Assembly (NCBI GenBank): GCA_963281255.1 | Contig: OY725505.1 | Location: 62,001-126,000, forward strand | Length of the DNA stretch: 64,000 nucleotides | From: Aphrocallistes beatrix | Taxonomy: Eukaryota > Porifera > Hexactinellida > Sceptrulophora > Aphrocallistidae | Direction of reading: 5' to 3' | Position numbers and translations under genes: made by a program | In this document: positions 39,301 through 54,300 of the stretch, one piece after another | How the letters are laid out: the number at the start of each line of letters is the position of its first letter | Numbering within the stretch: the stretch's first letter is position 1 | The notes under the pieces: model-generated | Database searches by the model: none | What the model was told of the DNA's origin: nothing | The model's input: only the letters and a program-made list of their open reading frames with translations

Positions 39301-42300
39301 AGATAGCTTACATCACCTTGTTAAGTTCAGACACCGTATGGCAATATTTGAAAAATGGTCGAGTAAGTTAAATTTATGGTTAATTGGTTTTCACATATGT
39401 AATTATACAAAAGGAAATTGGATTAGTTAGTCAATTTTTGTCTAGATATGGAAGACTCTTTCAGGAGAGATTATCAAGAAACTTGAGTCAGCTTATAAAG
39501 TTGATCCAAATTCGACTTTAGATCATAGTGATCTTAAAGTAGATTTTCAGACTATGCAATTATTCCAACCTTACACTGGTAATCTTCGCAGAACACATTT
39601 TTCAGGTGTTTCATTGGAACTACAGGTGGTTGTTTTTGCGTTTATGATTTGCCTATATTGGTTAGGTAGAACATTTTAAATTCATATTTGGATAAATTTA
39701 GGTTTCATCTAGTCAGCTATATTTTGACATCAAGATCGCTTCAATCCAGGTTGACAATCAAATGGCGCATATTTTGTATCCCATAGTTTTCCATTCTGTA
39801 GCTTTGCCAACCGATGCTCTCAATTTTGACCCCAAACCCTACGTGGAAGCTAGTCTAATTTTGCTACTCAGCAAGAAAATGGGTAATGATAGAAATGATT
39901 TTTTTCGGACTATTCGACACATATATTTCTCAAATAATTTAGTGATTTTCTGATAGTTAAATATAGTTATGGAAATCATATATTTTGTACGAATGATATT
40001 CCTGAGGTGAATCTTCAATCAGTTTATCTTTATTACACTATTTTTAATCTTTTAGTCAAATCACTCAACGTCCGCTATTTTAAAATTCTCGTTCAAGAAA
40101 TGAGTTTTAATTTGGATATTGGGTTTGTTGAGGGAGTGATAGGTCTTTTTGGTGATCTGGAACAAAGAGAATGGACAACAAAAGAGCTCTTTGACTTAGA
40201 TTACCAAAAGGTTAGCTCAAAAGTGCTCACGTATAAAATTTAGTAGAAAACAACAAAGTTATCTAATCAGTGATTACAGTAAGACTTGCTATAGAATTCT
40301 GGAATGAAGTTCTCAGCAAATCTTATTATAATATTCAATTAACTACGTAAACATTATACATATTTCTACTTAAAAGGGTGACATAAGCGGGCTTTATTCT
40401 TAGCCATAGTTTTATGTCTTATAGCATACTCATGGTGAGTTGAATTAAATTAATTTCTTGGACATAAACTGGTATCATCTTTCTTTTTAGAATGATTTTG
40501 TACACTACTGTAGAATTCGGTAATATTTTAGCAATCTTGCCCAAATTCTGCGTAACATTTCCCACTATTAAATAATTAATTATTTTATTCTTTATTTTAT
40601 TAACAAATACATAATTCTATGAATAATTATTCATAGCCTAGTAGTTAGTTCATTAAAATACTAGGCGAATAAATTTAAAGTTCCTACATTGAAATTCATT
40701 GTTTGAACATAAATTAATTGGTAGTGACATCTCCAATCATTTTCTTTTTTTTTTAAGGAAAATGCATTGGTTTGTTAGTCTTGTATTCACATATGAAGGT
40801 TCAACTTCTGTTTGAGGGGCAAGAGGACTTGATTCTAGCATAGGTGATATGAGAGTCAGCGATACATCATTGTCAGTGTATTTATACATTTGCTCTTCCC
40901 TTATCTGTCTAGTAATATCTTCAGAAGATGAAAAACCTGGATTGCAGATCTGTGGATTGGGCTGTTTATAGCGATATCTACAAATTTTAAATACAATTCA
41001 ACCTTGTCACACAAACGGTGGAATGTCGAGTACAAATTTAAATTTTAATATACCTACTTTTCGTCGTAAAACTGCATATTCATATATTCGTGCTCTCCAC
41101 GTGCGTTAGGGCTTGGAGATTGCCTACTAAATGCTGAACGACAGTGAGTTATGGGACTTTTTAACTTGGTGTCATGTCCTACTGCTCTGAGTTTCTCTTT
41201 AGGCTCCGTCACATTGCTATCAAGTACTTTAAAAGATAATTTTTCTTTTGTTTGATTCTTGTTCCTGTTGCTGTATTGGTAGTAATCCTAGGTTTGAAAG
41301 ACTCGAGTGATTTTCATTGCAAGTTTTTATCAATGATAAATTAATATTGAATTTAAGGCCTATCTAACTATGTTTAGGAGCGGATGTTTCTAGATAAAGT
41401 GGAGGTCTTAATTAATTAAGACTCGTTAGAATATTCTGGAATAATTTCACAGGATATACTATATTGTAACTTACAAATTGAGGTGGGAGGGTGTGTGTGA
41501 CTTTATGTAGGCCATTGTAATCAGATATGTTTTCATAATGTCCTTTTGTTCCATCACATTTAGCAGGTATTATTTCCTCCACTGCTTTTTTTATTTGATT
41601 GCACTCATTCGATAATTTTTTTGAGAGTGAATATTCAATCTTTCCAAGAAATTCTAAATGAGGATATTCACATTAAAAATTTACAAATATTTTTTAACTA
41701 TTGCATTAAAGAATTAAAACTTACTGTAGATTTTTTGTAGTAACTCCAATTCTATTGTTTCCATTTTGGTCTTCTTATCTAGCAATAAATGACTACCTAG
41801 TAATATGTATATATGTACATAATTCCATTTCTATCTTTCTATTTTATACTGTTGGTAGTTGCAGTCACATTATGTATGCAGACTGGCAATAAATACGTTT
41901 TACCAGAAAGATGATATCTACCTAGTTTATGTATATTACATTTCTAACATATCTGATATTTCCTTTTTGCAATTAATATTTACTCAAGTTTATTTGTTTA
42001 TTTCAGATAATCAACGCAAACATTACCGAGTTGGAAGGCTCAGTGACTGCTTCACAAGGAAATAAACACTTCATTGATTACCTCCATCTTTCTCCGCTAA
42101 AAATTAACCTCAGTTTTAGTCTGCAACATGGTAGTGAGCCTGTAGACAAACGGCTCGCTAGGAAGGTTAGCTGTTCTCCGTCTAATATATATCGACTTTC
42201 TTTCCAAAGACTTCTTGGTCAATATCCACTCTATCTCACAAGGCATCTTGTGAAGGAGTCGATATCGACCAAGAAGTCTTCGGAAAGAAAGATTATTGGC

Positions 42301-45300
42301 CAATACACCTTCGGAAGCAAGGTGTTTGCCAATACGCTTTCATGAGACGGAATTCGATAGGGCATTTATACTTTGAGTTCCATTCGAAGGCTTGCCTATT
42401 GAAACGACCTCAGAACAGTTGAAGTAAACAAGATCTCAAGATTGAGTCTGATTTTTTATTTTTTTAACAGGTTGTGACTACCAAAGCGTTTCGAGTGTTG
42501 CTTGATTCGCTTGGTGTACCTGGATCAGCAGAGAAGGTATTGCTTCAGCTCAAGTACCTAGATATCCAGCACAGATCTATGACACAACGTCAGATAGTAC
42601 GTGCATTCTACAAGCATTACAAACAAGCTGGACTCACACAGATATACAAAGTAACTTGTGTACAAGTATCTTTATAGCCACTTTCCCCCAAAGCATCGTG
42701 AATTTTTGCACCTTTTCGGAAAAATAGATATGGGAAATCTCAATATCTCGGCACATGTTCAATTTTAGTCGATGAATCACTGAAAACGAAATGCCCACAT
42801 CTTATCTTCCCCATATCTATACGAGTTCTATTCATAAAGGCAAAGTACTTTAAAAAACTTTTTGTTTAGATATTACTTGGCCTGGATGTGATTGGGAATC
42901 CGTTAGCTTTGATTCGCCAAATTGGAGGCGGCGCGGTAGATCTATTCTATGAACCCTATCAGGGTGCAATTGAAGGTCCTGAAGCTTTTATAGTAGGCGT
43001 TGGACATGGTATTTCCAGTCTGGCAGGCAGTACTGTTGGAGGTGTAGCTGGCGCTGTTTCGAAGATTTCTTCAACAGTGGGCAAAGGTCGGTCTGGGTTA
43101 AAGTAATTTCGAAAAGATTTTATCGTATTTGCTAGAAAATAAATAACAATTCAATTCTCTGAAGAAATTCTAAGAAGGGTGAAAATTGATGTTTTGAATG
43201 GATTCAATGGGACTAAAAAATATTCCTTTTGTACTAACGAATTTTTTAAAGGCTTCAATTTAGCCCGAAATAAAGATTTATAGACATCTATATATACGTA
43301 GGTTTAGCTGCATTATCATTTGATACACGTTATCAGAGGTCTCGAAGAAGACAGGACATTCGTGCTAGGACTGCAGGAGAGGAGTTTTTCAGGGGAGGAA
43401 AGAGTTTTGCTACAGGATTATTCGAAGGGGTAACTGGTAAGTTCATCTAATAATAGTAAGGGATATTTGTTATTGGAAATGGCAGAAAGTAGTTGTGTTC
43501 GCGGAATTTATATTGTTAATGTAATTTGTTTTAAATCAGCGCTATTCTCAAAAGGTTTTGACAATCAGGCCAAAGTATCTGCGAAAAATTTGACCTTGTC
43601 GTCATTACTGATTTTAGTTATCCATATGAAGAAACAAACCTGCTTGTTAGCAACCTTGGTACTTGGGACCTTGGATCAAAGGTTTTAGTAATTTAGCTTT
43701 GTATACACACTAACAATTTCACCACTACAAAATATTTACCAACAAATGCTATAGAAAATATTCAAGGATTTTCATTTCTTGCTCTTAACAATCCTAACTT
43801 CTTTGCTGTACTCTTCCCACCATATAAGACACAGACACGACTAAATCCTAACGTTATCAGATGACCTGCAAATCTGTGTCCAGTAGTCTCGTCTTTTCCG
43901 ACGATGACTTTTAGTTTTTTGCTCGCTTTCTCAAATGTACTCTGAAAGTTTGGGTTAGTTATTAAGCCCTTTTCGTCGAAAGTTGAGTTGAATGGCATAT
44001 TTATAGAATCAGAAATGGATTCCACTTGAAAATCTTCTGCTGACCTAATATCTATTATGATGCCAACAATTTCGTTTTTTATATTTATAGAGCGCTCATT
44101 GAAGATACTTAGCAAATCCTGTCCGGTGATGGAAAAAGATTTATTATTGCGTATGTGCGCAAGCTTCTGTTGTGGTTTATCAGGCAAGGGGCGAGGGTTG
44201 TTGATATCGAGCGGTATCTGGGCATATTGCCTCGTTGGACCAGATTTGGGCGTTCGTCGGGCCAAACGTTCTGCCTCTTCTAAACATTTATCGATGTTGA
44301 TATCAGGAAGATCAGAAAATAGGAGGATACACTCATTGAACCCGAATGACATTAAATTGACTTTCAACTGCCAAAGTATTCCAAGACCGATAAATAACGG
44401 GAATGTGCTATCATTGACTAAGAGTTTATTCCAGATCACAAAGATTTTTTCTAGTGGGAAGACATGTGTGAATACAGTAAGGAACCATGGTATAGCGTAC
44501 AATTCCGGTTGGAATCCTATTTCGAAAAGGTGGTTATAAAGAGATGGTGTATGGAATGCTATGAGTTGTGAGAAAACGGCAAGGTATTCCTGCATCACAG
44601 GAGAATTATCTTTTAAAAAGAAGTTGTGTATGTATTTGTCAATAAATTTCGATAGAGAAGCGAATGCAATAGCTTCGCTATTGAAATTTATAACAAGAAA
44701 CGTCGCAGCTAATGAATCCAAGCCTTGCCAGTAGACAAGATCTTTTTTTGAATTTAAAAAAGCTTTTAAAAGTCTTTTCAGCTTGATATGCCCTTCAGAA
44801 GATGCAAGTAATTCGTTGTACTGGTGACATCGTGGGATATCGACTTCGATTTGCTTGTCAATAGGTAATTCTGTTTCCTTATCCACTCCATCGTATAGTT
44901 CCTGGTAGTTAGTTTTGACATCGAGTAATGCAGCCCAAATCTGAGATCGAAATAATGGGCATACATCCTTTATGCTCTCAGTTCGAATCTGATTTTTAGT
45001 ATGTGGATAACCTGAAAAGTATAAAATTGCATTATGTTGAACTTGGATAACTTTTAGAATACACATAATCCTACATATCGTTATGGAAAAAAAGTAAATT
45101 TTGCGTAAAATTGTATTTTCTCTGACCTAGAATCAAAATAAATGTGTTGAATTTTTGGAATTTTGAGGGCTATAAAATGTGTTTATAGAAATGTCTTATT
45201 TCCATTCTGGGGTTTGTAGTGTTTCTTCAGTACTTTAGTTTACAATCAAAAATCAAAAGTTAATATCCATAGTCCAATAAACTATTTTTGCCTGTTTTAG

Positions 45301-48300
45301 GTTTTGAATAATTCGGTCATATTTCACTCTATAGTTATTTAACTTACCTTCTAAAAGCCTCCTGAATATTACGACTCGGTGAAATTGATATTCTACATCC
45401 TTATCTTTGATTGAGGGCGGTAATGCCTGTGAATCCTTGGGCACTTGTGGTGGTATGCTTTGATCGCTGAGAATTAGCAGTGGGTAGAAATCAGGTGTAG
45501 TCAGATGGTTTAATCTCTCGTTAAGTTTCTCCATGCTGATGGTAGTATGTTGATCTAGGAGAGATATCTCAGATTAGTGTCAATATTATTATCTGTACAC
45601 TTCTCTGAAGGCGTCTGTAACTAAATAACCTTATCATATTTTAAAACAATTTAGTCCAGACCATATATCGAAAACCAAACAGCTGGAAAGACTATTCATA
45701 TTTTATTTCAAAACTATAGTACATACCTGAATACAGCATCAATATTTCCTTTTCTTGCCCAAATCTTTCCTTATTTTTTGTTGTCACTTGTGGTAAAGAG
45801 CATATGGGAGCTTTGGACTGTACTAATCCATTTTTTTCCAACTCGTGCATTAGATCTCCTCCAGCCAACGACCATAAATAAAAAACTTCATGTATATTCC
45901 GTTCTTGTAGTAGACTTCCAAAAGTTTCTACTTCTCCATTGTAATTCTCTAGATCCGTGAGATCGTGTGTAAATTTACTTATATCCAAGTTCGCAGTCCT
46001 ATTTTTAGTTGTTTCAAAACATGTCGCTATGATGGGCAAATAAGGTGTGTAGAGAATGGCATCTTTTATCAAGGGATGGTCTACCAAATCTTTCGGTAAT
46101 GATCGAAGGCCCAAATTAGGTGTCAAACATTTCGTTAGGAAATCAATGAATGCTTGTGGGATCGAGAAGAAAAGAGTTGGAGCTTGTTGTGTGTCAAATA
46201 AGAATTGGGGAATGGACATGTACTTGATTGTTGGGAGATGTAGGATCCTCTTGCAAATGTGACCCAAGGTGTTTCTTCGAACGAGATCTGACCATATTGG
46301 CTTACCAATGATGGCTTCAATTAAAATAATACCTAAAATATGCTATTTAACAAAGGTATCAACACAAGTTTTAAAAGGGCTTTAATGACTACGAAACACA
46401 GTTTTTAAAGCCCAAAAATAGTCAAACTCACCTAAGCTCCAAATGTCGATGTTCTTATTTTCCTGAAATTTCTTCATCCCCGATGGTCCGTCTCTGATGA
46501 GCTCAGGCGGCCAATAAACTGGATTTCCAATTGGAAACTTAACATATTCGCCACAGTATGTGACGTAATACATTCCAAAACTTGACATCTTTACCTCGCC
46601 ATTCTTTGTAACATGAACATTTTCACTTGATAAATTTCGGTTCACCATCCCATGTTCGTTCATGTACACCAAACCTTCAATTATACTTTTTGCCAATTGT
46701 CTAACCAATGCTAAGTCAAGTGAGAATTCTTTCAAAACATCTGTTTCTCCAAGGGTTTTCTTGTAGTACTCACTAACGATTAGCATTCTGTTTTGCTTAC
46801 ATCTTTGAATGTGAATATATTGGCATAGATTTGCATGTGTTAAGCGTTTTAGTTTCTGGAACCTACCTACAATGTTGATGCTTGTGGGTACTAAAGAGAC
46901 TCCATTTGCAGGGCCTCTGTTGATTAGCCGGTCTGTAGCAAAGAATGATAAAATGCCGATTTCAGAATCTCCATATATTGACATTACATCAGTTTAAATG
47001 TGCTAAAATACTTTTAAAAATTGTAACTATATTTGTATGTAGTAAATGGATCTAAATGTTTAAAAAATAGAAGATCTATCTTATTTTTTCTAATATTTCT
47101 GTTTAGAAATGAGATTCATTGACTTTCTTTATCAATTTAATATACTTGCTATTTAGCATAGTCTCGTTTTCCCGGAGATGTCGAGAAATGGTGATTTTAC
47201 TTCGTAAACATTTAGGTGTCTATCAATTCGAATGGTTAGACCACATGGTAGAATAGAAGTAAATACAACTCGACATTTGTGCCTTATTAAATTACAAGTC
47301 ATCAAATCAGATGTTTAATTAACAGATGGAAATTACTAATAGAGTCAAGTAACACTCACGAATCTAGTTTAGGAATATGGTTGTATAACATCACTGAATA
47401 AGTAATCGAAAACCAAACTGTATTCTATAACACAGTGAGAGTCAAAAACCTAATCTAAGTTAATCCCATTTTTATGCGTTATTTAGGTGTTGTTGCTCAG
47501 CCTGTGCGAGGCGTAGCACAAGAGGGTGCAGTCGGTTTAGTGAAAGGAATTGGCAAAGGATTAATCGGTGTGGTGGCCCGACCTTTAGGCGGCGGGGTAG
47601 ATTTACTTACAGCGACTTTCGGGAGTCTACAGAAGGCTGTGAGTGGAGATAAAGTTTTGGTGAAGAAGAGGCAACCTAGATTTATCGGAGAAGATAAAAC
47701 AATTAGAGTAAGTTTTTAAGTGCAAAAGGTATTGTATTTTGCATTATTAATGCTTTCTTGGGGCAATTTAATAGAGTAGCCTTTAAACCCAGGATGTTAT
47801 AATTTACGTAACGTTCTTTGTTATAATTTACGTAATGTTCTTTGTTTTAGTATACATTACGGCCTTTGTTTCAGCATGCTGATCTATATATCGGTTTTGC
47901 GACAACTTGGCAACATTGTGTAGCATATTATCAGAGTATTTCGGCTATTATAAAAATAGACTAGTCTTCCTACGTATTTATTAATTGTAACTTTAAAATG
48001 ACCTACTTGTGCACTAGATTATACGGAGTACCACGTAAATACACTAAGATATTTTGGACCTAATCACAGAACTTTCATTATTGATTGATTAGTAAAGAAA
48101 ATCTTAAAAAGCACACAATTTTATCAAATGTGAAGGTTTATTCAATCTACCCAAAATAATTTTCGCATTGTCATGTTATTTGAGAGATTCGTTTCCTCTG
48201 ACAGGTTCAGATGATCTCTTTATTACCTTTTAACAGTTTTATTTGTTTTATTTTCACCTTCATTCTCCATCACATTCGTATTTATATTTAGAATTTTGAT

Positions 48301-51300
48301 CTTCTTTTTTGGTTTCTTGTTCTTTTCAACTTTAGTCACATTATCCTTTTCACCAAGATCCAGTTCTTTAATGGTCTTATTCGATTCATGATTCTTTTCA
48401 TGTTGGATCTTAGTTTTGTTCTCAAGGAACATGATATCTCTCCCTCCTTTTGTGATCTTAATATCTGCATCATTTACAGCCGCAACATCCGTTATTAAAT
48501 TATTAGATTTCACTCTTCTTTGTTCTTCTGTCATAGTAGTTGCAGGCAAGATGCCATCATTTATATGGAAAATTCCCCCTTCATTGCCAGTGTTATAACT
48601 TTGTAAGAATAATAACGTTGGACTTGACAATAGAGATAGAACTCCAAGGAAGAGTATTAATTTGGCAACTATAGCGCGTTCATTCGCTGTTGACTTGGTA
48701 ATAAACATAATTGCAGGGCAGATAAAGCTCAAAAAGGCACCAGCATAGCCACCTGTTATGTTCAAAATAATTCCAATATCAGGTACTAATAGAGCCATTA
48801 TCATTGATCCAATGATAATGAAGAGTGAAATCAGTCCAAACTCGAACTTAGGGATGAATACTTCAGATCTTCCTCTTGATAGAAGTAGCGAATAAATGCA
48901 GGAGCGCATTGGGAAGATCACCATGGGATAGGAGATGATAACACTTATACAGAAAGCTAATCTAAGTATTTGATGTAGGAAATTTGTAGATAGGTTTTGA
49001 AAGAGGTCAGTTTCTAACGTATCGTTCATAAATGTAAAATAACCGAATAAACCCACTGTCGTATAAATCATGCATACTATGAACATTGCTCGCACTACCA
49101 AGGGTTTAACTTCTTGTACACCTTTCATGGTATCTGGAAATGTTTCCAAGTATATGAGTACTTGTGCTTGACATGAGAAACCCGTCATTACGATAGGCAT
49201 ACATATCAATAGTCCACTAGGATCGAACAACTTCAATTTGTCCTGGAATATAGATTTAGGATTTAAATAAAAGGCTTCAATAAAAAGATAGAAAATAAGT
49301 AGGGCGTATGAAATTAGAGAAAAAATACTCAAAGGAACCAATCTTTCAACTTGACGTATAAGGCATAATGGGAAAATGATGACAATTGCGAAAAATACTA
49401 TCACTTGTTCTCTGAAAAGTATGCTTTCTGTCGCGGGTACATATATATTCAGAATATCTGGGATTATATCACCGATAATCACAAACGATGCCACTGCGAT
49501 TCCGAATATAAAGGCTATTATACATGCCGAAATAAAAGATTTTCCAAAACGCCCATATATGTTTTCCGCTGTGCGTTCATAGGATGAGGTTGCTGTCACT
49601 TGCGCCGTTTGTAAGAGAAGTATCGAAGATTCAACACTTAGATAACCAGCAGTGAATATGAGGATTGCCCCAAGAATGCATCCGCATTGTTGAATGCAAA
49701 AAGGCATCGCAAGCATTGGCACACCCAGCATTGTGTTACCAAGATTTAGCACGTAAGGCCATGCATAAGATCCTTGAGGAGGAGTCATGATGTTTTGGTA
49801 CCAAATATATGAGGAATTGAAGGATAATCACTTGAATGGATTCAGCGAAGAAGCAGTCATGTTATGTAATCTATTCAACTTGAAAATTATTCTAATGGTT
49901 ATATATTAAATTAAAAGAGTTCCACTGTGGCAGTCTGATTTGTTTGATTCGCCCCAGATTTCCTAATTGGAGTTAACCATATTTTATGATTATTCCACTT
50001 TATTTTTGGTAGCTTAAAAAATAATATTTTTATTGTCAATGAATTTAGTAGATTTCATTTTTCCTACTTTTGTTAATAATTCAGAATTCTAAATAAAATC
50101 TATTCCATAATCAATTGTAATTAACATCCCTAATTTATTCAAAAATTGGTATTTGTGTCACTAGCTATAATCACTAATATCGTAACTTGAGTTGTAGGCA
50201 CTGACTCAATTTTGCCCTCGATTGGATAATTAATCATCTCAACATCGTTAATATTATCTAACATCTAGACAAATATATGCATGAATTACGAGATAGCAAA
50301 AAGCTTTCCCTGAATTACTTTTTCAACAATCATAAAACGCTAAATATGACTAATAATGAAAAACCTACCTGCTCCAAACATCATTATCTCTGAGATAATC
50401 TACTAATTCTAATTAACCGCTTCATAAATAAGATCAGCTGTTGATAACCTCAGTATTGAAATGCATTAGGCTAACATCTGAAAAGTATATGGTATTCTGG
50501 GTAGGGAGATTATCTAATGATTCTCTAAATCTTATATATACATGAGCTCTGTGTTTATTCATCAGTGACCTGTTTGTTGTACTTACTGCTTTCCGATTGT
50601 TCAGGTTCGTCTTTTTCAACATGTGTGGTCGGTCGAAATTGAATGTTCTCATCAAAATTGAAACTGTTGCGTACATAAATTATAATACAACACTAAATTT
50701 AGTTCAGAAACAATAGAGCTTCCTAGTTATAATGGACTGTATAAATATCTTCTAATTCAATGAAGTGTATTCACTTAGAATTAACTCTATATCTTTTATT
50801 TATTATTGGATTTAGCAAACCTTTGTACATTTTCACCGCATCCACTTTAACTTTACCCAACTAAACATTTACATTGTAAATTTCTGTGAACATGACACAT
50901 AATCCTATTCCGAGTGCCTCGGCTCGTTCCGAGTTTCAAGTGGGAGGAAAATTCCGGTTGGTGAGAAAAATCGGGAGTGGTTCATTTGGTGATATTTATC
51001 TGGGAGTGAACATCACCAATGGTGAGGAAGTAGCAGTGAAGCTAGAGTCTCTGAAAGCTAGACACCCTCAGCTCCTCTACGAGTCTAAATTATACAAGAT
51101 TTTACAAGGTGGAGTCGGGATCCCACATATTAGATGGTGAGTTTTTATACATATAATAGCCATAAATATTTGTGAATTTGAGTATCATTTTTTGTTATCA
51201 TAGGTATGGTCAAGAGAAAGATTATAACGTTCTCGTAATGGACCTTCTTGGCCCTAGTTTGGAAGATCTATTCAACTTCTGTTCACGACGTTTCACAATG

Positions 51301-54300
51301 AAGACAGTACTTATGCTGGCTGACCAAATGATTGGCCGTGTTGAGTATGTCCACAATAAAAATTTCATTCATCGAGACATAAAACCAGACAATTTTCTGA
51401 TGGGGATTGGACGTCACTGTAATAAACTTTTTTTGATTGATTTTGGACTGGCCAAAAAGTACCGTGATACTCGAACACGTCAACATATCCCTTATAGAGA
51501 AGACAAGAATCTAACTGGGACAGCAAGATACGCATCGATCAATGCTCATCTCGGTAAGTGTCTATTTATATTTTTTCTTATTGAGAGTCCTTATCTTTGA
51601 AAAGAATCCACATTTCTTGATAGAAATCCTGTCAAATTGAATAGGAAACATTGTTGAAGTATTGCATATCACGATTTTCTTAGAGAATATTCAATTTATC
51701 GCGAAAACTATTCACACCATACTTTCTTATACGTCATACTTATTAAACAGGTGAAATATATTTCCATACATGGCCATGAACTTGAATAATCAGATGCAGT
51801 ATGAGAATCTCTATGATTTGTGGTTTTCATATTTAGTACTAAATATACAATGTCATTTTGAAGGTATCATGCTCCTCTCTAGGTATTGAACAAAGTCGCC
51901 GAGATGACATGGAGAGTTTGGGCTATGTTTTGATGTATTTCAATCGATCTTCTCTTCCCTGGCAAGGCCTCAAAGCTGCCACAAAAAAGCAAAAATATGA
52001 CAAGATATCTGAAAAGAAAATGTCTACTCCTGTTGAAGTACTCTGTAAAGGATTCCCTGCTGAATTTGCCATGTATCTCAATTACTGTCGTGGGTTGAGG
52101 TAAGCTGATATATAGAAACCAGTTTGATCAAAGGACACGGCGGGGTATACGGTTTCGGGCATGTTTTGTAATTCCCATTCACAAAAACTAAGACTTGCAA
52201 TGAATAGGAATCTAATGCAATCGAGATATCAAGCAGCAGGATTAAAATGACGTCTGGCTTGAGATAATCACTAGCAGGATCGGATAGTTTTTACTTTTAA
52301 AAAGGAATACATAGATCAGGTCATTAGTTTGAAATCCATCCATTCGATGATTTAATGTTATTAGATCATACATCGTGAGCTTGCATGTCGAGGATGGTTA
52401 ATGATACTTACATTTCTCCTTTTGTCCAAATTAAGAATGATGGGTTGTCCTGGAATATCCAATTAGTTTACTTTTCAGCATAAGATCTTTTTTTCTGCCT
52501 CCCTTCGAGCTTATATTCCAAGGATCTAGCAATGCACTTAAAATTTCTATCCAAATACCTAATAAACAAAAAATTTTATAACTTACCTTTTTATACTCTT
52601 GTAGATTTGAAGAAGCTCCTGACTATATGTATCTTCGTCAGCTATTCCGCATTCTATTCAGAACTCTGAATCATCAATACGACTATACATTTGACTGGAC
52701 GATGCTGAAACAAAAAGCTTCCGCGCAAAGTGCTTCGAGCTCAAACTTAATCACTGGCATTTCCACAACTTCCGCAGTTCCACCCATCCCGACGTCTACA
52801 AATCCGGGAAACCCCGGCACAGCCACAAAGCCTGCATCTCCAGTCATACTTCTCAACGATGACCAGAAACGAGATCGGATGAAGCCAGGAGAAATTCCCA
52901 AAAAGTTTTAATTATCAACTATCTTTTTAGTGGCTTTTCTTCCAACACGTAATAGAAAGGCAGTCTTGTCGATTTAAAGATTTGGCTCTGTCAATCATGA
53001 GTGCATTTTTGATGCACACTTACCCTTGTTAATTCTTCCCTAAGTTAATTACGCTACAATTGATTATCAACATACTATGCTACCTCCTATCACCTTCTAC
53101 TCCTATTTATCTTATGATTAGTGAAACTTACATTATTTGACTGTTTGCTAATTCACACACTTTATTCAAAGCACATTGTGTCAACTTTGCGTTATTTTAT
53201 TACAACTACTTGAGTTTTCACATGGATAGCGGTATACATATCTCATACAGTTTGGTTTTGAGGGGGACTTTATCAAAAGTGCAATTAATAAATGCTCCAA
53301 GGTCCTAAGTTTTGACTATAAAAGGGCGTATTATAATACAATCCTTGTCTACAGAATGAGCGTCATCGTAGAAAAGTGATTCAATATTTTCTAGTTATTT
53401 TGACTTAAAAATTGCTGTCGTATCTAAGATCGACAACTTTTAAACCAATGTAAGTATATGCTAAGCACCAATTGATGTTAATTAAGCAATCACAATTGAC
53501 AAATATCTTCCTGTCGATAAGGATGTTTAGCCATACCTAATTATTGTATCACTACACACATGGTGCTCTTCAAGACATCTCCAATGTCTCAAAGTTGATT
53601 AGTATAAGCAACGTCATCTGATATAACTGATGTAAGGTAATTCGAATTGAAATTACATGCGTATTTTTGTGTGTAGATGGAACTATTGTGGTTTATTGAT
53701 ACACTTTTGAAAGTATAAATTGGTTGTGATTAAGTGTGCTACGTATTTATGTTTGACTCAATTAGCATATAAAGAGTAAGAAATCATTTAAAGAATTTAA
53801 CCTACTCGCCTATGTGATACGTGTAAAAGGCAACTTGCTTTACAATGATGGTGTGAAAGCGTAATAATCCTATCTAGTGGACTTAAACAAAAAATAGTAG
53901 TCAAAATATATATATATTGTGAAATGTTAAATAGAAGAACAATTACAAAAAAAACAGAAGAGATATGTATATTCGTTTTATATTCTTTATGAATTGTATC
54001 CATTCGTACGAATTGAATGAAAAAAAAGATTATTTAATTAACTGAAAAAATTAATTTAATTTATTTTAGGTCTTCGATCTCAATTCAGCGCTCGGCAATT
54101 TCATCCTTAATGACATTGAGAACGGCAAATATCTCAGAACAGTAGTTTACAAAGGTCATCTGCTGTTAGATGAGACCAAGAATATTTCGATCTACATAGC
54201 GACTAACAAGAAGTTAATAAAAGCAGAACGGAAAAATTTTGACCCCTTGAATCCGTGGAAGGATGAAGACATATACCCTTTTGAGGAAATAACTGATTCA

